DNA of 64,000 nucleotides from JBGFRR01 sp041695045 (GCA_041695045.1 JBGFRR010000063.1:23151-87150), one strand, 5' to 3'. Positions 25,511 to 34,273 are shown, counted from the first letter of the stretch. The notes: generated by a model from the letters alone, not told the origin. Numbers and translations are program-made.

Positions 25511-25559
25511 ACTCATTACTCACCACTCACCAATCACGAATCCCTCCTCACCACTCACG
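25511..25559. repeat. Low-complexity tract of ACTCACCA/ATCACGAA words
   Basis: The tract repeats CACTCAC, CACCACTCAC and similar words, with the motif TCACCACTCAC occurring twice (25519-25529 region and 25547-25557 region). A short related word, GTGAGTGGTGAGTA, occurs at about 4694-4708. Its function is unknown; it fills the spacer between the RmlA-like gene and the hydratase gene. Confidence 0.4.
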
Positions 25560-26619
25560 CCACCTCAATCCTACTCTGATCACCAATCATAAACCGGTGC
25601 ACGCGAGGTTTGCCGTTCGCCTCAACGATCTCGACATCATTACCAAGGATGCTCCCTTCAATACGAATCCCCACGCTCACAATCTTGCAGTCCTGCAGCA
25701 CGATACTATATTCCACTTCGCTGTTCCGTATCACCGTCCTTGCCCCAATCGACGTGAACGGCCCGATATAGCTGTTTTCAATCATACAATCGCTGCCGAT
25801 AATTGCCGGCCCTCGCACCTTACTGTTGATGACTCGCGCACCGGGTTCAATCACCACTTTGCCCGCGACGTCGGATGACTTATCGATCGCTCCTTCGGCA
25901 CGCGGAACAATGTTATCGAGGACGAGGCGATTGGCTTCAAGTAAGTCGGATGGTTTGCCGGTGTCCTTCCACCAGCCGGTGATCTCTGCATAGCCGATGC
26001 TGTATCCCTTGTCGATGAGATACTGATGGGCGTCGGAGATTTCCAACTCACCGCGCGCGCTCGGCTTCAAACTCTTGACCGCCTCGAAGATGTGGCGGTC
26101 GTAGAAATAAATCCCTGCAACGGCATACTGGCTTTTGGGAACAGCGGGTTTTTCCTCCACGCTCACAATCTTGCCGTCGCGAATCTCCGGCACACCGAAT
26201 CGCTCCGGGTCTTTCACCCTGGCAAGCGTCAGGAACGCGTTGAAGTTGCTGCGTTCAAACTCCTCCACAAATCGCGTAATCCCACCCACAACCATGTTAT
26301 CACCAAGATAGAACACAAACGGCTCGCCGCCGATGAATCGCTCGCCCAGCTGCACTACCTGCGCTAAACCGCCGGGAGACGGCTGCGGGATGTACGTCAA
26401 CTTCGCACCCCATCGTGTGCCGTCGCCGATGAAGCGCGGCACTTCATCGCTGTCGCCATTGTGAACGATGCCGACCTCACGAATTCCCGCTTCCGCCGCC
26501 GCCTCAATCGCGTAATGGAGAATCGGCTTATTGGCGATGGGAATGAGGTGCTTGTTCTGCGTGTGGGTGATGGGCCGAAGTCGTGTGCCACGCCCGCCGC
26601 TCGCAATGAGTGCTTTCAT
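25555..26619 (-). CDS. Glucose-1-phosphate thymidylyltransferase, long form
   Basis: The 354-residue enzyme is a sugar-1-phosphate nucleotidyltransferase of the long RmlA/StrD-like type, with a C-terminal beta-helix. LIASGGRGTRLRPITHTQNKHLIPI is the nucleotide-binding signature, with GGRGTRLRP and KHLIP residues; FYLGDNMVVGG and VGVPEIRDG-like segments follow; the C-terminal third (AGKVVIEPGARVINS, GSDCMIENSYIGP) is the hexapeptide helix. It would make dTDP-glucose, a precursor of rhamnose or other surface sugars, although UTP use is possible. The chosen ATG overlaps the stop codon of the preceding gene by 4 bases, showing translational coupling. Confidence 0.86.
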   Translation of the reverse strand: MKALIASGGRGTRLRPITHTQNKHLIPIANKPILHYAIEAAAEAGIREVGIVHNGDSDEVPRFIGDGTRWGAKLTYIPQPSPGGLAQVVQLGERFIGGEPFVFYLGDNMVVGGITRFVEEFERSNFNAFLTLARVKDPERFGVPEIRDGKIVSVEEKPAVPKSQYAVAGIYFYDRHIFEAVKSLKPSARGELEISDAHQYLIDKGYSIGYAEITGWWKDTGKPSDLLEANRLVLDNIVPRAEGAIDKSSDVAGKVVIEPGARVINSKVRGPAIIGSDCMIENSYIGPFTSIGARTVIRNSEVEYSIVLQDCKIVSVGIRIEGSILGNDVEIVEANGKPRVHRFMIGDQSRIEVA

Positions 26620-27077
26620 GCTGTCACGTTCTTCAACTGTTCTTCGAGCTGCTGGCGATGGCGACGGTACTTCGCTGTCGTGAGCTCCGGCAACCAGGAG
26701 TGAAGCGCGCCGGCGTTTGAATTCCAAAGTTCGTCCGGAAACGCTCTGACCACATGCAGAAGTCGAATATGCGTGTTCTCACACTCGCCTTCGATAACGA
26801 CACGCTTCCATCCGCGCCGCCGCTGTGCAGATTCGGAGTTGATGGCTTCCAACTGCTTTGCATCGAACGACGGCAGCGGCTCTGTCCGCTCCACTCTTCC
26901 CAACCATTCAAGTGCCGTGCTGTCCCAGCCATTCACAACGACCATGGCGTGAAGGACGGGGTCAGCCGGACCCATGTACGTTGACCCGGCCGGTAAACGC
27001 TGCTCAACACTCCCAAGCGCACGCTGGAGCGCTTCCCACTCCGCCTGCATGGCTTCGCTGTGTTCGTGTTTCGTCAT
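26616..27077 (-). CDS. Small unknown protein, possibly DinB-like (ClbS/DfsB type)
   Basis: The 153-residue protein is not firmly recognised. It contains a helical N-terminal part (QAEWEALQRALGSVEQRL) and an end that reads FPDELWNSNAGALHSWLPELTTAKYRRHRQQLEEQL, which resembles the C-terminal helices of four-helix DinB/ClbS-like proteins. The metal-binding histidines of DinB are not obvious. It lies between a PHP phosphatase gene and the RmlA-like gene, overlapping both by 4 bases, so it belongs to a compact operon. That placement is the only functional hint. Confidence 0.5.
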   Translation of the reverse strand: MTKHEHSEAMQAEWEALQRALGSVEQRLPAGSTYMGPADPVLHAMVVVNGWDSTALEWLGRVERTEPLPSFDAKQLEAINSESAQRRRGWKRVVIEGECENTHIRLLHVVRAFPDELWNSNAGALHSWLPELTTAKYRRHRQQLEEQLKNVTA

Positions 27078-27895
27078 CGCAGAACAGCCTTTCGCGTAGT
27101 AACCGGAACCTCGCGCCGTTCACGCTTCTCAAAGATTGCAACACGCCCGCGGCCATAACGCTCGATCAGCTCAACGGCAAGGTTGAAATCCCTCCCCACA
27201 TCGGACGGATGATGCGCGTCGGAACCGAGTGTTAAGGGGATGCTGAACTCGTTCGCCATCGCGAGAATTGCTTCGCTTGGGTAGACTTCATTCACGGGCT
27301 TGCGGAGGCCGGATGTATTGACCTCGATGCAAAGCCCATGCTCTTTGACCGCCCGCATGGTTTCCCGGATAGGCTCCGTCATGTCCTTTGTCGGGCGATG
27401 GCCGAATTTCTTCACCAGGTCACAATGGCCGATGATGTCGAAAAGACCGCACGTCGCAGAGTTCCGGATGGCCTCAAAATACTGCTCGTACACTTCGTCA
27501 ATATTTCTCTCTTCGTAGCGGTGAACAAAGATGGCGGAGTCGAACCCCCACTCACCAAGAAAATGCACCGAGCCGATAACGTAATCAAACTCTCTCTGTC
27601 GAATGAACTCCGCAACCCACTCCTCCGTGCCCGGATAAAAATCCGCCTCCAATCCCCGACGTACGCGAACGATGCCGCGATACTTCTCGGTCATCTCGCT
27701 GACAGTAGGCACGTAGAGCGCATCAAACTGCTCTACCGTCATGCGATGTTCGATGTCGAACTCATTCGGCATCGGCGAATGCTCCGAGCAGCCGATTTCA
27801 TCCAGTCCGATCTCTACGGCATGGCGGATGTAATCCTCAAGCTCACCTTCGGCATGCTTACAGAGGGAGGTATGGGTATGATAGTCGACGAGCAT
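27074..27895 (-). CDS. PHP-domain histidinol-phosphatase
   Basis: The 273-residue protein is a PHP-fold phosphatase related to HisJ/HisK histidinol-phosphatase. DYHTHTSLCKHAEG supplies the first metal ligands, and EIGCSEHSPMP, IGSVHFLGEWGFD, GHCDLVKKFG and LGSDAHHPSDVGRDF supply the others, consistent with a trinuclear metal site. It would dephosphorylate histidinol phosphate in histidine synthesis; PHP family members with other substrates exist, and no other his gene is near. The start ATG shares an A with the TAA stop of the DUF2520 gene (TAATG), and its stop overlaps the next gene by 4 bases. Confidence 0.87.
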   Translation of the reverse strand: MLVDYHTHTSLCKHAEGELEDYIRHAVEIGLDEIGCSEHSPMPNEFDIEHRMTVEQFDALYVPTVSEMTEKYRGIVRVRRGLEADFYPGTEEWVAEFIRQREFDYVIGSVHFLGEWGFDSAIFVHRYEERNIDEVYEQYFEAIRNSATCGLFDIIGHCDLVKKFGHRPTKDMTEPIRETMRAVKEHGLCIEVNTSGLRKPVNEVYPSEAILAMANEFSIPLTLGSDAHHPSDVGRDFNLAVELIERYGRGRVAIFEKRERREVPVTTRKAVLR

Positions 27896-28776
27896 TATGA
27901 CAGTGCACTGCGCAGTTGTGCGGCTTGACGTGGAGTGATGCGTTTCTCTGCTTCCAGGACGCGAACGGCATAGCGTCCCAACGCACAATACACCGTTACG
28001 AGGTCGGGATATTGCCGCTGAAGCGCTCTGCGGTGCGTCCGAACCGTCCCGGCGCTTCCACGAGTGAAGGGCCCGGTCAGCGCTTGCGTTGGGCCCACAC
28101 GCACAGCATTCTCGATGCTGGTCATCAGCAATTTCGTGAACGGCGCGAGGCTATTGCGCGCGTGGAATCGTCTCGAAAGCTCAACCACGACACTCAGCAG
28201 AAGAACGGGGAAATTCGAGGCGAACACACACGCAAGATGATACAAAATTTTCTCTCCTTTTGGAACTTCGATTGCACGCCCGCCCAAGAGCCGAACAATC
28301 TGCCGTGCGACGCGGAGCGCCGTGCGGTCTCCCTCGATGCCGTACGTTACGCCGTGCATCGCCCTGAGCTGCGACGTCAGTGGAACATTGGGGGAGAACG
28401 TTTGGATCGGATGCAGAGAACCTACGTGTGCGCCACGCCGCGCGAGCGGAGCGAACACATCGCTTGACACTGCACCAGCCGTGTGGTACACGAACAGGTT
28501 CTTCCAATCGAATGAACGATCAGCCGCAAGCGAGCGCGCAACGGTCGGAAGAACATTCTCCGGCGTTGCCACGAGCACGACGTCGACCTCCGGCGACAGA
28601 GCGGAAAGACGCGAGGAGTAACTCTTACAGCAAACACGTTGAGCGCAGCGACGCGCCGATGAGCGGCTGCGACTGACGACCGACACAATCTTGTGCCCCC
28701 GACGATGCAGCAACACGGCAAGTGTCGTTCCCACACGACCAGCCCCGATAACGGCGACCTTCAGGCGGCGAGGCAC
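27895..28776 (-). CDS. Rossmann-fold and DUF2520 domain protein
   Basis: The 293-residue protein has an N-terminal dinucleotide-binding fold, VAVIGAGRVGTTLAVLLHRRGH, and a C-terminal helical domain of the DUF2520 type (about residues 150-290). HTAGAVSSDVFAPLARRGAHVGSLHPIQTF is the conserved stretch between the two. The layout resembles ProC and ketopantoate reductase dehydrogenases, but the substrate is unknown to me. It sits directly (0 bases) after the MEMO gene and overlaps the PHP phosphatase gene, so it is part of the same overlapping operon. Confidence 0.85.
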   Translation of the reverse strand: MPRRLKVAVIGAGRVGTTLAVLLHRRGHKIVSVVSRSRSSARRCAQRVCCKSYSSRLSALSPEVDVVLVATPENVLPTVARSLAADRSFDWKNLFVYHTAGAVSSDVFAPLARRGAHVGSLHPIQTFSPNVPLTSQLRAMHGVTYGIEGDRTALRVARQIVRLLGGRAIEVPKGEKILYHLACVFASNFPVLLLSVVVELSRRFHARNSLAPFTKLLMTSIENAVRVGPTQALTGPFTRGSAGTVRTHRRALQRQYPDLVTVYCALGRYAVRVLEAEKRITPRQAAQLRSALS

Positions 28777-29625
28777 TCAGCTCCCCCTCTGCTTGTCTGC
28801 CGGTTCGCGGTAAAACGCAGCGCAAAGATAGCCCACAACGGCATCATGCTGGCCTGTAACATCGCCGGAATTATAGTAGGTAAGAACATGCGATCGGGTG
28901 GCACCGAGACGCTTCGCGCATTGCATGACGGCTACCATCGGTCCGCCGCCACAGGCTTCAACAACCTCCCGCTCGAGGTCGTGCATCAGTCGCTCATCGT
29001 CGAACGCTTCGACTGCCTCAATCACGCTGCGGTCGAGCGCTACGGCCTCATGGTATGGATGGTAGTGTGAGAGATCGCTGCTGGCAATCAGCAGTACATC
29101 GCGTCCTTGCAAAACATCCGCCAGTGTTGTGCCAAGCATGTCGCATACTTCGCGTCGCTGGTCCCCCAACACAAGCGGCAGGAACGAAAACGACCCGAGC
29201 GTTTGCTGGAGGAATGGCAACTGCACTTCGATCGCATGCTCTGAACGATGTCCGGCTTCCGAGACGAGTATCCATGGCGCGTGGGCTAAGAGCTGTTTCC
29301 GGAGGTCGTGGGCAAGGGGCACGTCGCCTAATGGGGTGCGGTATGCCTCTCCGGGAAATACAGAAACGCCGCGAAAATATTCACGGTGACTCGGCCCAAC
29401 GATAACGACGGTTGGAAACGTCAACCCATCGAGCAGCGTGTACCCCTCGGCCGCGGCTTGTCCGGAATAGACGTAGCCGGCGTGTGGTTCGATCAGTGCG
29501 ACGAGCGTTCCCGGCTCGCGGCGCGCGTGGGCGGCTTGAAGCATCCGAGCAACGTCGTTCGAAAGCGTCTCGGGGTGTGCAGGATAGAAATAACCGGCGA
29601 CTGCAGCAGGTCGAATGGAGGGCAT
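28777..29625 (-). CDS. amrB: MEMO1 family protein (AmmeMemoRadiSam system protein B)
   Basis: The 282-residue protein belongs to the MEMO family. Its human relative MEMO1 is an iron-binding regulator; the bacterial proteins' role is not established. Candidate metal ligands equivalent to those of MEMO1 are visible: histidine in EPHAGYVYSG, histidine in GPSHREYF, and the cysteine of EACGGGPMVAVMQC. HAIEVQLPFLQQ and IASSDLSHYHPYHEA are other family signatures. The partner AMMECR1 gene is 4 bases upstream, and the third member of the set, the radical SAM protein, is not in the window. Confidence 0.9.
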   Translation of the reverse strand: MPSIRPAAVAGYFYPAHPETLSNDVARMLQAAHARREPGTLVALIEPHAGYVYSGQAAAEGYTLLDGLTFPTVVIVGPSHREYFRGVSVFPGEAYRTPLGDVPLAHDLRKQLLAHAPWILVSEAGHRSEHAIEVQLPFLQQTLGSFSFLPLVLGDQRREVCDMLGTTLADVLQGRDVLLIASSDLSHYHPYHEAVALDRSVIEAVEAFDDERLMHDLEREVVEACGGGPMVAVMQCAKRLGATRSHVLTYYNSGDVTGQHDAVVGYLCAAFYREPADKQRGS

Positions 29626-29629
29626 GCCG

Positions 29630-30199
29630 TTATGAAATGGTCGAGGCGCGGTAGTGCGACTCGCTAATGGTTTCCGTTGTGAATGTGTACAATCGAATTC
29701 CCGATTTCTTCCACGAATCCGGCGGGAGTCCCGCCTTCAACGCGGTATGACGCAGAAACTGTTCGCGATCCCACCCCTGCTCGGTCGCTACTTGCGGCAA
29801 GAGTAACCCGCGTGTAAAGCCGGCGTCGATCACTAAGCCGTGCTTGCCCACCTCAATCTCCTCTATGCTCATCACTCGATCGAGTGAAGATAAGATGGAA
29901 ACCTCCACCTGCACGGAAGGCCACTCATCGCGCGTCAGGGGCGGAAAGCGCGGGTCTTCAAACGCTGCCTTCTGGGCGACTTCGATCATCGCGAACGCGA
30001 GCGGTACTCGTGGCTCAACATAGCCGATGCAGCCGCGGAGCTCGCCGTTACTTTTGAGCGTCACAAACACGCCTCGCGGTTCAAGCAGCGATGCCGGCAG
30101 GTCATCCGTCGATGGCGGCGCAGAGAGATTGAGCGCGCTCTCAATGCTCATGCGCGCAAGCGTGATGAGGCAGTGCCGTTCTTCTTCGGTCAGGGCCAT
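29630..30199 (-). CDS. amrA: AMMECR1 domain protein (AmmeMemoRadiSam system protein A)
   Basis: The 189-residue protein is a single AMMECR1 domain: GVFVTLKSNGELRGCIGYVEP is the conserved core motif, with the LRGCIG hexapeptide that is invariant in the family; FEDPRFPPLTRDEWPSVQVEVSILS and GLLLPQVATEQGWDREQFLRHT follow. The cysteine in GCIG is a plausible catalytic or metal residue. The function of the bacterial protein is not known. It heads a minus-strand operon (AMMECR1, MEMO, DUF2520, PHP, unknown, RmlA-like), starting 121 bases from the divergent phosphohexomutase gene. Confidence 0.92.
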   Translation of the reverse strand: MALTEEERHCLITLARMSIESALNLSAPPSTDDLPASLLEPRGVFVTLKSNGELRGCIGYVEPRVPLAFAMIEVAQKAAFEDPRFPPLTRDEWPSVQVEVSILSSLDRVMSIEEIEVGKHGLVIDAGFTRGLLLPQVATEQGWDREQFLRHTALKAGLPPDSWKKSGIRLYTFTTETISESHYRASTIS

Positions 30200-30320
30200 A
30201 GCTCAATCCTCATCGTGTCCACAAAATACTGAAGCCGCGCGTAACATTCAAGGAAGCGCTCGTTTCTTGCTTCTCGGAGGGGTGTTTCGTACATTCGACA
30301 CGCATTTTGAAAGGACACAC

Positions 30321-31697
30321 ATGTCGCTCATGGTGAGCATCTCGGGCATTCGAGGAATCGTCGGCGCCACGCTGACGCCCGAAATCGTTGTGCAATATGC
30401 ATCCGCATTCGCGCAGTACTGCAACCGCGGCCGGATTGTGATCGGAAGGGATGGACGAATCACCGGCAAGAGTATCGGCCACATCCTCTCCTCAACACTC
30501 CTCTCGATGGGGTGCGACGTGATTGCGCTTGGTGTGTCCCCTACGCCGACTGTGCAGCTTGCCGTATCGAGAATGAAGGCCTCCGGAGGAGTCTCCGTCA
30601 CCGCCAGCCACAATCCGATGGAATGGAACGGGATGAAATTCATCTCGCCAAGCGGGATGTTCCTCGACCGCGAAGAGAGCGAACGATTCTGGACCATCGC
30701 CCGGCGCCCTGAACGAACATACGCAGCGTGGGGTCGACAGGGGAAGCATGCCGCCGACGACACATTCATCGCCAAGCACATCGAGGCAATTCTCTCCCTT
30801 CCTCTTCTGAATGTGGAGATTGTTCGAAAACGTCGGCTGAGGGTGGTGGTGGACTGCGTGAATGCGAGCGCCGGTGCGATGGTGCCCAGACTCCTGCGCG
30901 AATTCGGTTGCACCGTCATCGAAATGAACTGCGACCTCTCCGGAATCTTTTCTCACAAACCCGAACCCCTCCCCGAGAATCTTTCCGAACTCTGTGCTCG
31001 TGTCAAGGCCGAAGAAGCCGACCTCGGCATCGCCGTGGACCCCGATGGAGACCGGCTCGCGCTGACCGATGAGCACGGAGCGCCATTCGGTGAAGAATAC
31101 ACTATTGCCAGCGCCGTGCGGTTTGTGTTGGAGAAAGAAGCCAGATTGCAGACGGCAGAGAGCAGAAAGCAGCAATCGGTCGTTGTTAATCTTTCAACAA
31201 CACGGGCAGTGGATGATATAGCGAAGCAATATGGAGCACAAGTGTATCGAACTCCTGTTGGAGAGATTAACGTCGCAAAGAAAATGAAAGAAGTGGGATC
31301 GCTCATCGGCGGTGAGGGAAGCGGCGGCGTGATTCTTCCTGCACTTCATTTCGCGCGTGATGCCTCGGTCGGTATTGGACTCATCTTGCAGCTCCTCGCT
31401 GAGTTTGGAGGTCCACTGTCTCAACTCAAGAAATCCATGCCGCAATACGTCATCACGAAGACCCAAATTGCCGTAGACTTTGGAAACATCGACAGCGCGC
31501 TACAACGATTAGTGGACAGGTACGGGCGCAACGGAAATGTTACAACGTTGGATGGCGTGAAGATCGATTTCGAAGACTCGTGGGTGCACCTGCGCAAGTC
31601 CAACACCGAGCCAATCATCCGCATCATTGCAGAAGCACGAACGAAAGAAGCGGCCGAGGAGTTAACTCGGTCAGTGTGCAAGGATTTGAAAGCATAG
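30321..31697 (+). CDS. glmM: Phosphoglucosamine mutase or related phosphohexomutase
   Basis: The 458-residue protein is an alpha-D-phosphohexomutase. SLMVSISGIRGIVG starts the chain; the catalytic serine is in TASHNPMEWNG (about residue 95-105); DPDGDRLA is the metal-binding loop; GEGSGGVILP is the sugar-binding loop; LRKSNTEPIIRI is the phosphate-binding end. GlmM converts glucosamine 6-phosphate to glucosamine 1-phosphate; phosphomannomutase activity is the alternative, as the family is hard to split by eye. AAAGGA precedes the ATG at 30321. The longer upstream frame was rejected because it overlaps the divergent AMMECR1 gene. It heads a plus-strand group with a TPR gene 8 bases downstream. 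Confidence 0.85.
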   Translation: MSLMVSISGIRGIVGATLTPEIVVQYASAFAQYCNRGRIVIGRDGRITGKSIGHILSSTLLSMGCDVIALGVSPTPTVQLAVSRMKASGGVSVTASHNPMEWNGMKFISPSGMFLDREESERFWTIARRPERTYAAWGRQGKHAADDTFIAKHIEAILSLPLLNVEIVRKRRLRVVVDCVNASAGAMVPRLLREFGCTVIEMNCDLSGIFSHKPEPLPENLSELCARVKAEEADLGIAVDPDGDRLALTDEHGAPFGEEYTIASAVRFVLEKEARLQTAESRKQQSVVVNLSTTRAVDDIAKQYGAQVYRTPVGEINVAKKMKEVGSLIGGEGSGGVILPALHFARDASVGIGLILQLLAEFGGPLSQLKKSMPQYVITKTQIAVDFGNIDSALQRLVDRYGRNGNVTTLDGVKIDFEDSWVHLRKSNTEPIIRIIAEARTKEAAEELTRSVCKDLKA

Positions 31698-31705
31698 AGG
31701 ACAGA

Positions 31706-32677
31706 ATGATTCCCTGCGTCCAGAGCATTCTCCTGTTCACCCTTGTGGCCCTCTGCGGACCGTTCGAGAGGATGTTGCAAAATCCCCAAACGAATGTTCA
31801 ACGCTCCGAAGCAACATCCCTCTTCGGGCAGCCTCTCATTCCTCCGCCGCTTCCTCCCACCGTGAAAGCCCGGCTGGATTCTCAGTATGCCGCAGCGCGA
31901 GCAACGTACGATAACAACCCAAACGACGCAGACGCAATCATCTGGCTCGGTCGGCGCCTCGGATATCTCTGGCGCTACCGTGAGGCTCTTGAGGTTTTCT
32001 CCGAAGGCATCGCCAAACATCCGAACGATGCGCGAATGTATCGGCATCGAGGCCATCGGTTCATCACCGTGCGGGAATTCGACAAGGCCATTGCCGACTT
32101 AGAACACGCAGCATCGCTGATTCGTAACCGACCAGACGAGATTGAGCCTGACGGCGCGCCCAATCCGTACAACATCCCGACGAGCACGCTCAACTCAAAC
32201 GTCTGGTATCATCTCGGATTGGCGTACTATCTGAAGGGCGATTTCCCGAATGCTCTCCGCGCGTATCGTGAGTGCATGAAGTTCTTGACGAACGACGACA
32301 TGCTCTGTGCAACCGCCGACTGGCTGTACATGACGCTTCGGCGGCTCAGCAAGCACGACGAGGCCCAAGCGGTGTTGAACCCCATCCGCGCAGATATGAA
32401 GATTCTTGAGAATCACTCATACCACCGCCGCCTGCTGATGTATAAAGGAGAGCTTACGCCGGACTCATTGCTTTCTCCACAGACCCGCCTACGGCGGGAG
32501 AACGCATCCGACCTCGACCTGGCGACGCAGGGTTACGGCGTCGGCAATTGGTATCTGTACAATGGAGACACAACACGAGCAACGGCCATTTTCCAACGCG
32601 TGGTCTCGGGAACGCACTGGGCAGCGTTCGGCTACATCGCCGCCGAAGCGGACTTGAAACGATTGCGGGACAAGTAG
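31706..32677 (+). CDS. Exported TPR-repeat protein
   Basis: The 323-residue product from the ATG at 31706 begins with a signal-like segment (SILLFTLVALCGPF). It then has tetratricopeptide repeats: AIIWLGRRLGYLWRYREALE, VFSEGIAKHPNDARMYRHRG, YYLKGDFPNALRAYRECMK, and a final WYLYNGDTTRATAIFQRV. No other motif was recognised. A GC-rich palindrome of the dispersed type, CCCGCCTACGGCGGG, occurs in frame at 32484-32498, within a linker between repeats. It overlaps nothing and follows the phosphohexomutase gene by 8 bases, so it is probably cotranscribed. Confidence 0.8.
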   Translation: MIPCVQSILLFTLVALCGPFERMLQNPQTNVQRSEATSLFGQPLIPPPLPPTVKARLDSQYAAARATYDNNPNDADAIIWLGRRLGYLWRYREALEVFSEGIAKHPNDARMYRHRGHRFITVREFDKAIADLEHAASLIRNRPDEIEPDGAPNPYNIPTSTLNSNVWYHLGLAYYLKGDFPNALRAYRECMKFLTNDDMLCATADWLYMTLRRLSKHDEAQAVLNPIRADMKILENHSYHRRLLMYKGELTPDSLLSPQTRLRRENASDLDLATQGYGVGNWYLYNGDTTRATAIFQRVVSGTHWAAFGYIAAEADLKRLRDK

Positions 32678-32725
32678 AAAAATCTGAACTGACTACTATC
32701 AACTACCTCTATCCACTCTCTTCCC

Positions 32726-33007
32726 ATGATCCTCTCGAAAGTCACCGGGACCATCGTCTCGACGCAGAAGAATGAAACGCTCCATGAGTACAAGCTGCTC
32801 ATCGTTCAACCCATTGATCTCGAAGGCAACCCCATCGGTCGCGACATGTTGGCAATCGACCGCGTCGATGCGGGAGTGGGCGATACCGTCCTTGTTCTGC
32901 AGGAAGGTGCCAGCGCCCAGCAAGTCTTGAACCGAAAAAACGTTCCGGTGCACACGGTTGTCGTTGCTGTTGTCGACGGCCTTTCCATCGAACCCCACAC
33001 TTCCTGA
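32726..33007 (+). CDS. Lone EutN/CcmL family microcompartment vertex protein
   Basis: The 93-residue protein matches the EutN/CcmL family, whose pentamers cap the vertices of bacterial microcompartments. VTGTIVSTQKNETLHEYKLL, the LDLEGNPIGRDMLAID segment, GVGDTVLVLQEGASAQ and VHTVVVAVVDGL correspond in order to the conserved strands. No shell hexamer (BMC-domain) protein or encapsulated enzyme is found in the window. It is embedded between a TPR gene (48-base gap) and dprA (16-base gap). Either its partners lie elsewhere or it has been co-opted for another job. Confidence 0.88.
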   Translation: MILSKVTGTIVSTQKNETLHEYKLLIVQPIDLEGNPIGRDMLAIDRVDAGVGDTVLVLQEGASAQQVLNRKNVPVHTVVVAVVDGLSIEPHTS

Positions 33008-33023
33008 CAGCCCGAGCGCAGTC

Positions 33024-34115
33024 ATGTTGAACGTTCGTGACCTCCTCCGCCTCGCATCCGTTCCCCGCATCGGCCCACTCAAAATTCGCGCGCTCGTTGC
33101 GCACTTCAAAGACCCTGCAGAGGTACTCTCCGCTTCGCCGCGAGAGCTTGTGCAAGTTCCCGGCATCGACAAGAAGCTCGCGTCCGCCATCGCTCATCAC
33201 AAGAACGGCGAAGCATTTGCCGATGAGCAGCTCAAACGTCTCAACAAGGTCGGGGGACGCGTCGTGACGCTGTGGGATAAAGAGTATCCCGACTTGCTCA
33301 AGAGGATTTACGACCCGCCTGTATTCCTCTTCGTCCTCGGCAAGATTGCCAAACAGGATAGTGCGTCGGTAGCCATCGTCGGAACGCGACGGCCGAGCAC
33401 CTACGGCCAGCAGATTGCGGAAGAATTCAGTCGCGGACTTGCAAAACTCGGCATCACAACGGTGAGCGGGCTGGCTCGAGGCGTCGACACAATCGTTCAT
33501 GCGTCGACGCTCAAAGCGGGGGGAAGAACGCTCGCGGTCATCGGCAGCGGGATCGATGTCTACTATCCACCGGAGAACAGAAAACTGCAAGAACAGATTG
33601 CTGAAAGCGGTGCGGTGATTTCAGAGTTTCCGATGGGAGCCAAACCGGATGCGCCGAATTTTCCGCGTAGGAATCGCCTCATCAGCGGGATTTCGCTCGG
33701 CACAATCGTTATCGAGTCGGCGGAAGATGGCGGCGCGATGATCACCGCAACGACGGCGTTAGATCAGAACCGCGAGGTCTTTGCCGTACCCGGGAACATC
33801 AACGAAAAACGAAGCGAAGGTACGAACAAGCTTATCCGCGACGGGCGGGCAAAGTTGGTAACCAGCCTGGAGGATGTGTTCGAGGAGTTGCGACTCCCTC
33901 ATGCCACCGTAAAGCGCGAGAGAATACCCGCCATCGAGTTGAGCATGTTCGAACAACAGGTGGTGGACGTCCTCACGAGCGAGCCCCAGCACATCGACGT
34001 CATCGCGGAGCGAGCGCAGGTCTCAACGTCCGATGCACTGGTGCGATTGCTTGGCCTTGAGTTCAAAGGCGTGGTGAAACAGTTGCCGGGGAAACATTTC
34101 ATCCGTGCGGCATAG
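33024..34115 (+). CDS. dprA: DNA-processing protein DprA
   Basis: DprA binds single-stranded DNA taken up by natural transformation and loads RecA onto it. The 363-residue protein has an N-terminal helix-hairpin-helix-like region (LVQVPGIDKKLASAIAHHK), a Rossmann-type core with VAIVGTRRPSTYGQQIAEEF, TVSGLARGVDTIVHAS, and AVIGSGIDVYYPPENRKL, and NFPRRNRLISGIS. A C-terminal winged-helix segment (VDVLTSEPQHIDVIAERAQVS) ends it. Presence suggests competence but no other com gene is visible. The chosen start avoids overlap with the EutN-like gene. Confidence 0.93.
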   Translation: MLNVRDLLRLASVPRIGPLKIRALVAHFKDPAEVLSASPRELVQVPGIDKKLASAIAHHKNGEAFADEQLKRLNKVGGRVVTLWDKEYPDLLKRIYDPPVFLFVLGKIAKQDSASVAIVGTRRPSTYGQQIAEEFSRGLAKLGITTVSGLARGVDTIVHASTLKAGGRTLAVIGSGIDVYYPPENRKLQEQIAESGAVISEFPMGAKPDAPNFPRRNRLISGISLGTIVIESAEDGGAMITATTALDQNREVFAVPGNINEKRSEGTNKLIRDGRAKLVTSLEDVFEELRLPHATVKRERIPAIELSMFEQQVVDVLTSEPQHIDVIAERAQVSTSDALVRLLGLEFKGVVKQLPGKHFIRAA

Positions 34116-34198
34116 TATCTCCCACGCCCTCTTCTATCCATCCACCAAGTGATCCCTCTCCCCGTCAGATCGAAGACTCCAACTTGCAACCTTCCTCG

Positions 34199-34273
34199 GG
34201 TGACCAGTGGGATTTGAACCCACGACCTCCAGGGCCACAACCTGGCGTTCTAACCAACTGAACTATGGCCACC
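34199..34273 (-). tRNA. tRNA-His (anticodon GTG)
   Basis: On the minus strand the sequence folds as a cloverleaf. The acceptor stem GTGGCCA pairs with TGGTCAC (one G-U pair), preceded by the extra G at -1 opposite C73 that marks tRNA-His. The D arm is AGTTCAGTTGGTTAGAAC, the anticodon stem is CCAGG/CCTGG with loop TTGTGGC (anticodon GTG), and the T arm is GTGGGTTCAAATCCCAC. The CCA end is not encoded. Its 5' end is copied twice more by the adjacent tandem repeat. Confidence 0.95.

Noticed and set aside
31706..33007. Microcompartment operon
   Set aside because: Only one EutN/CcmL gene is present; the neighbours are a TPR protein and dprA, and no shell hexamer or encapsulated enzyme is seen.
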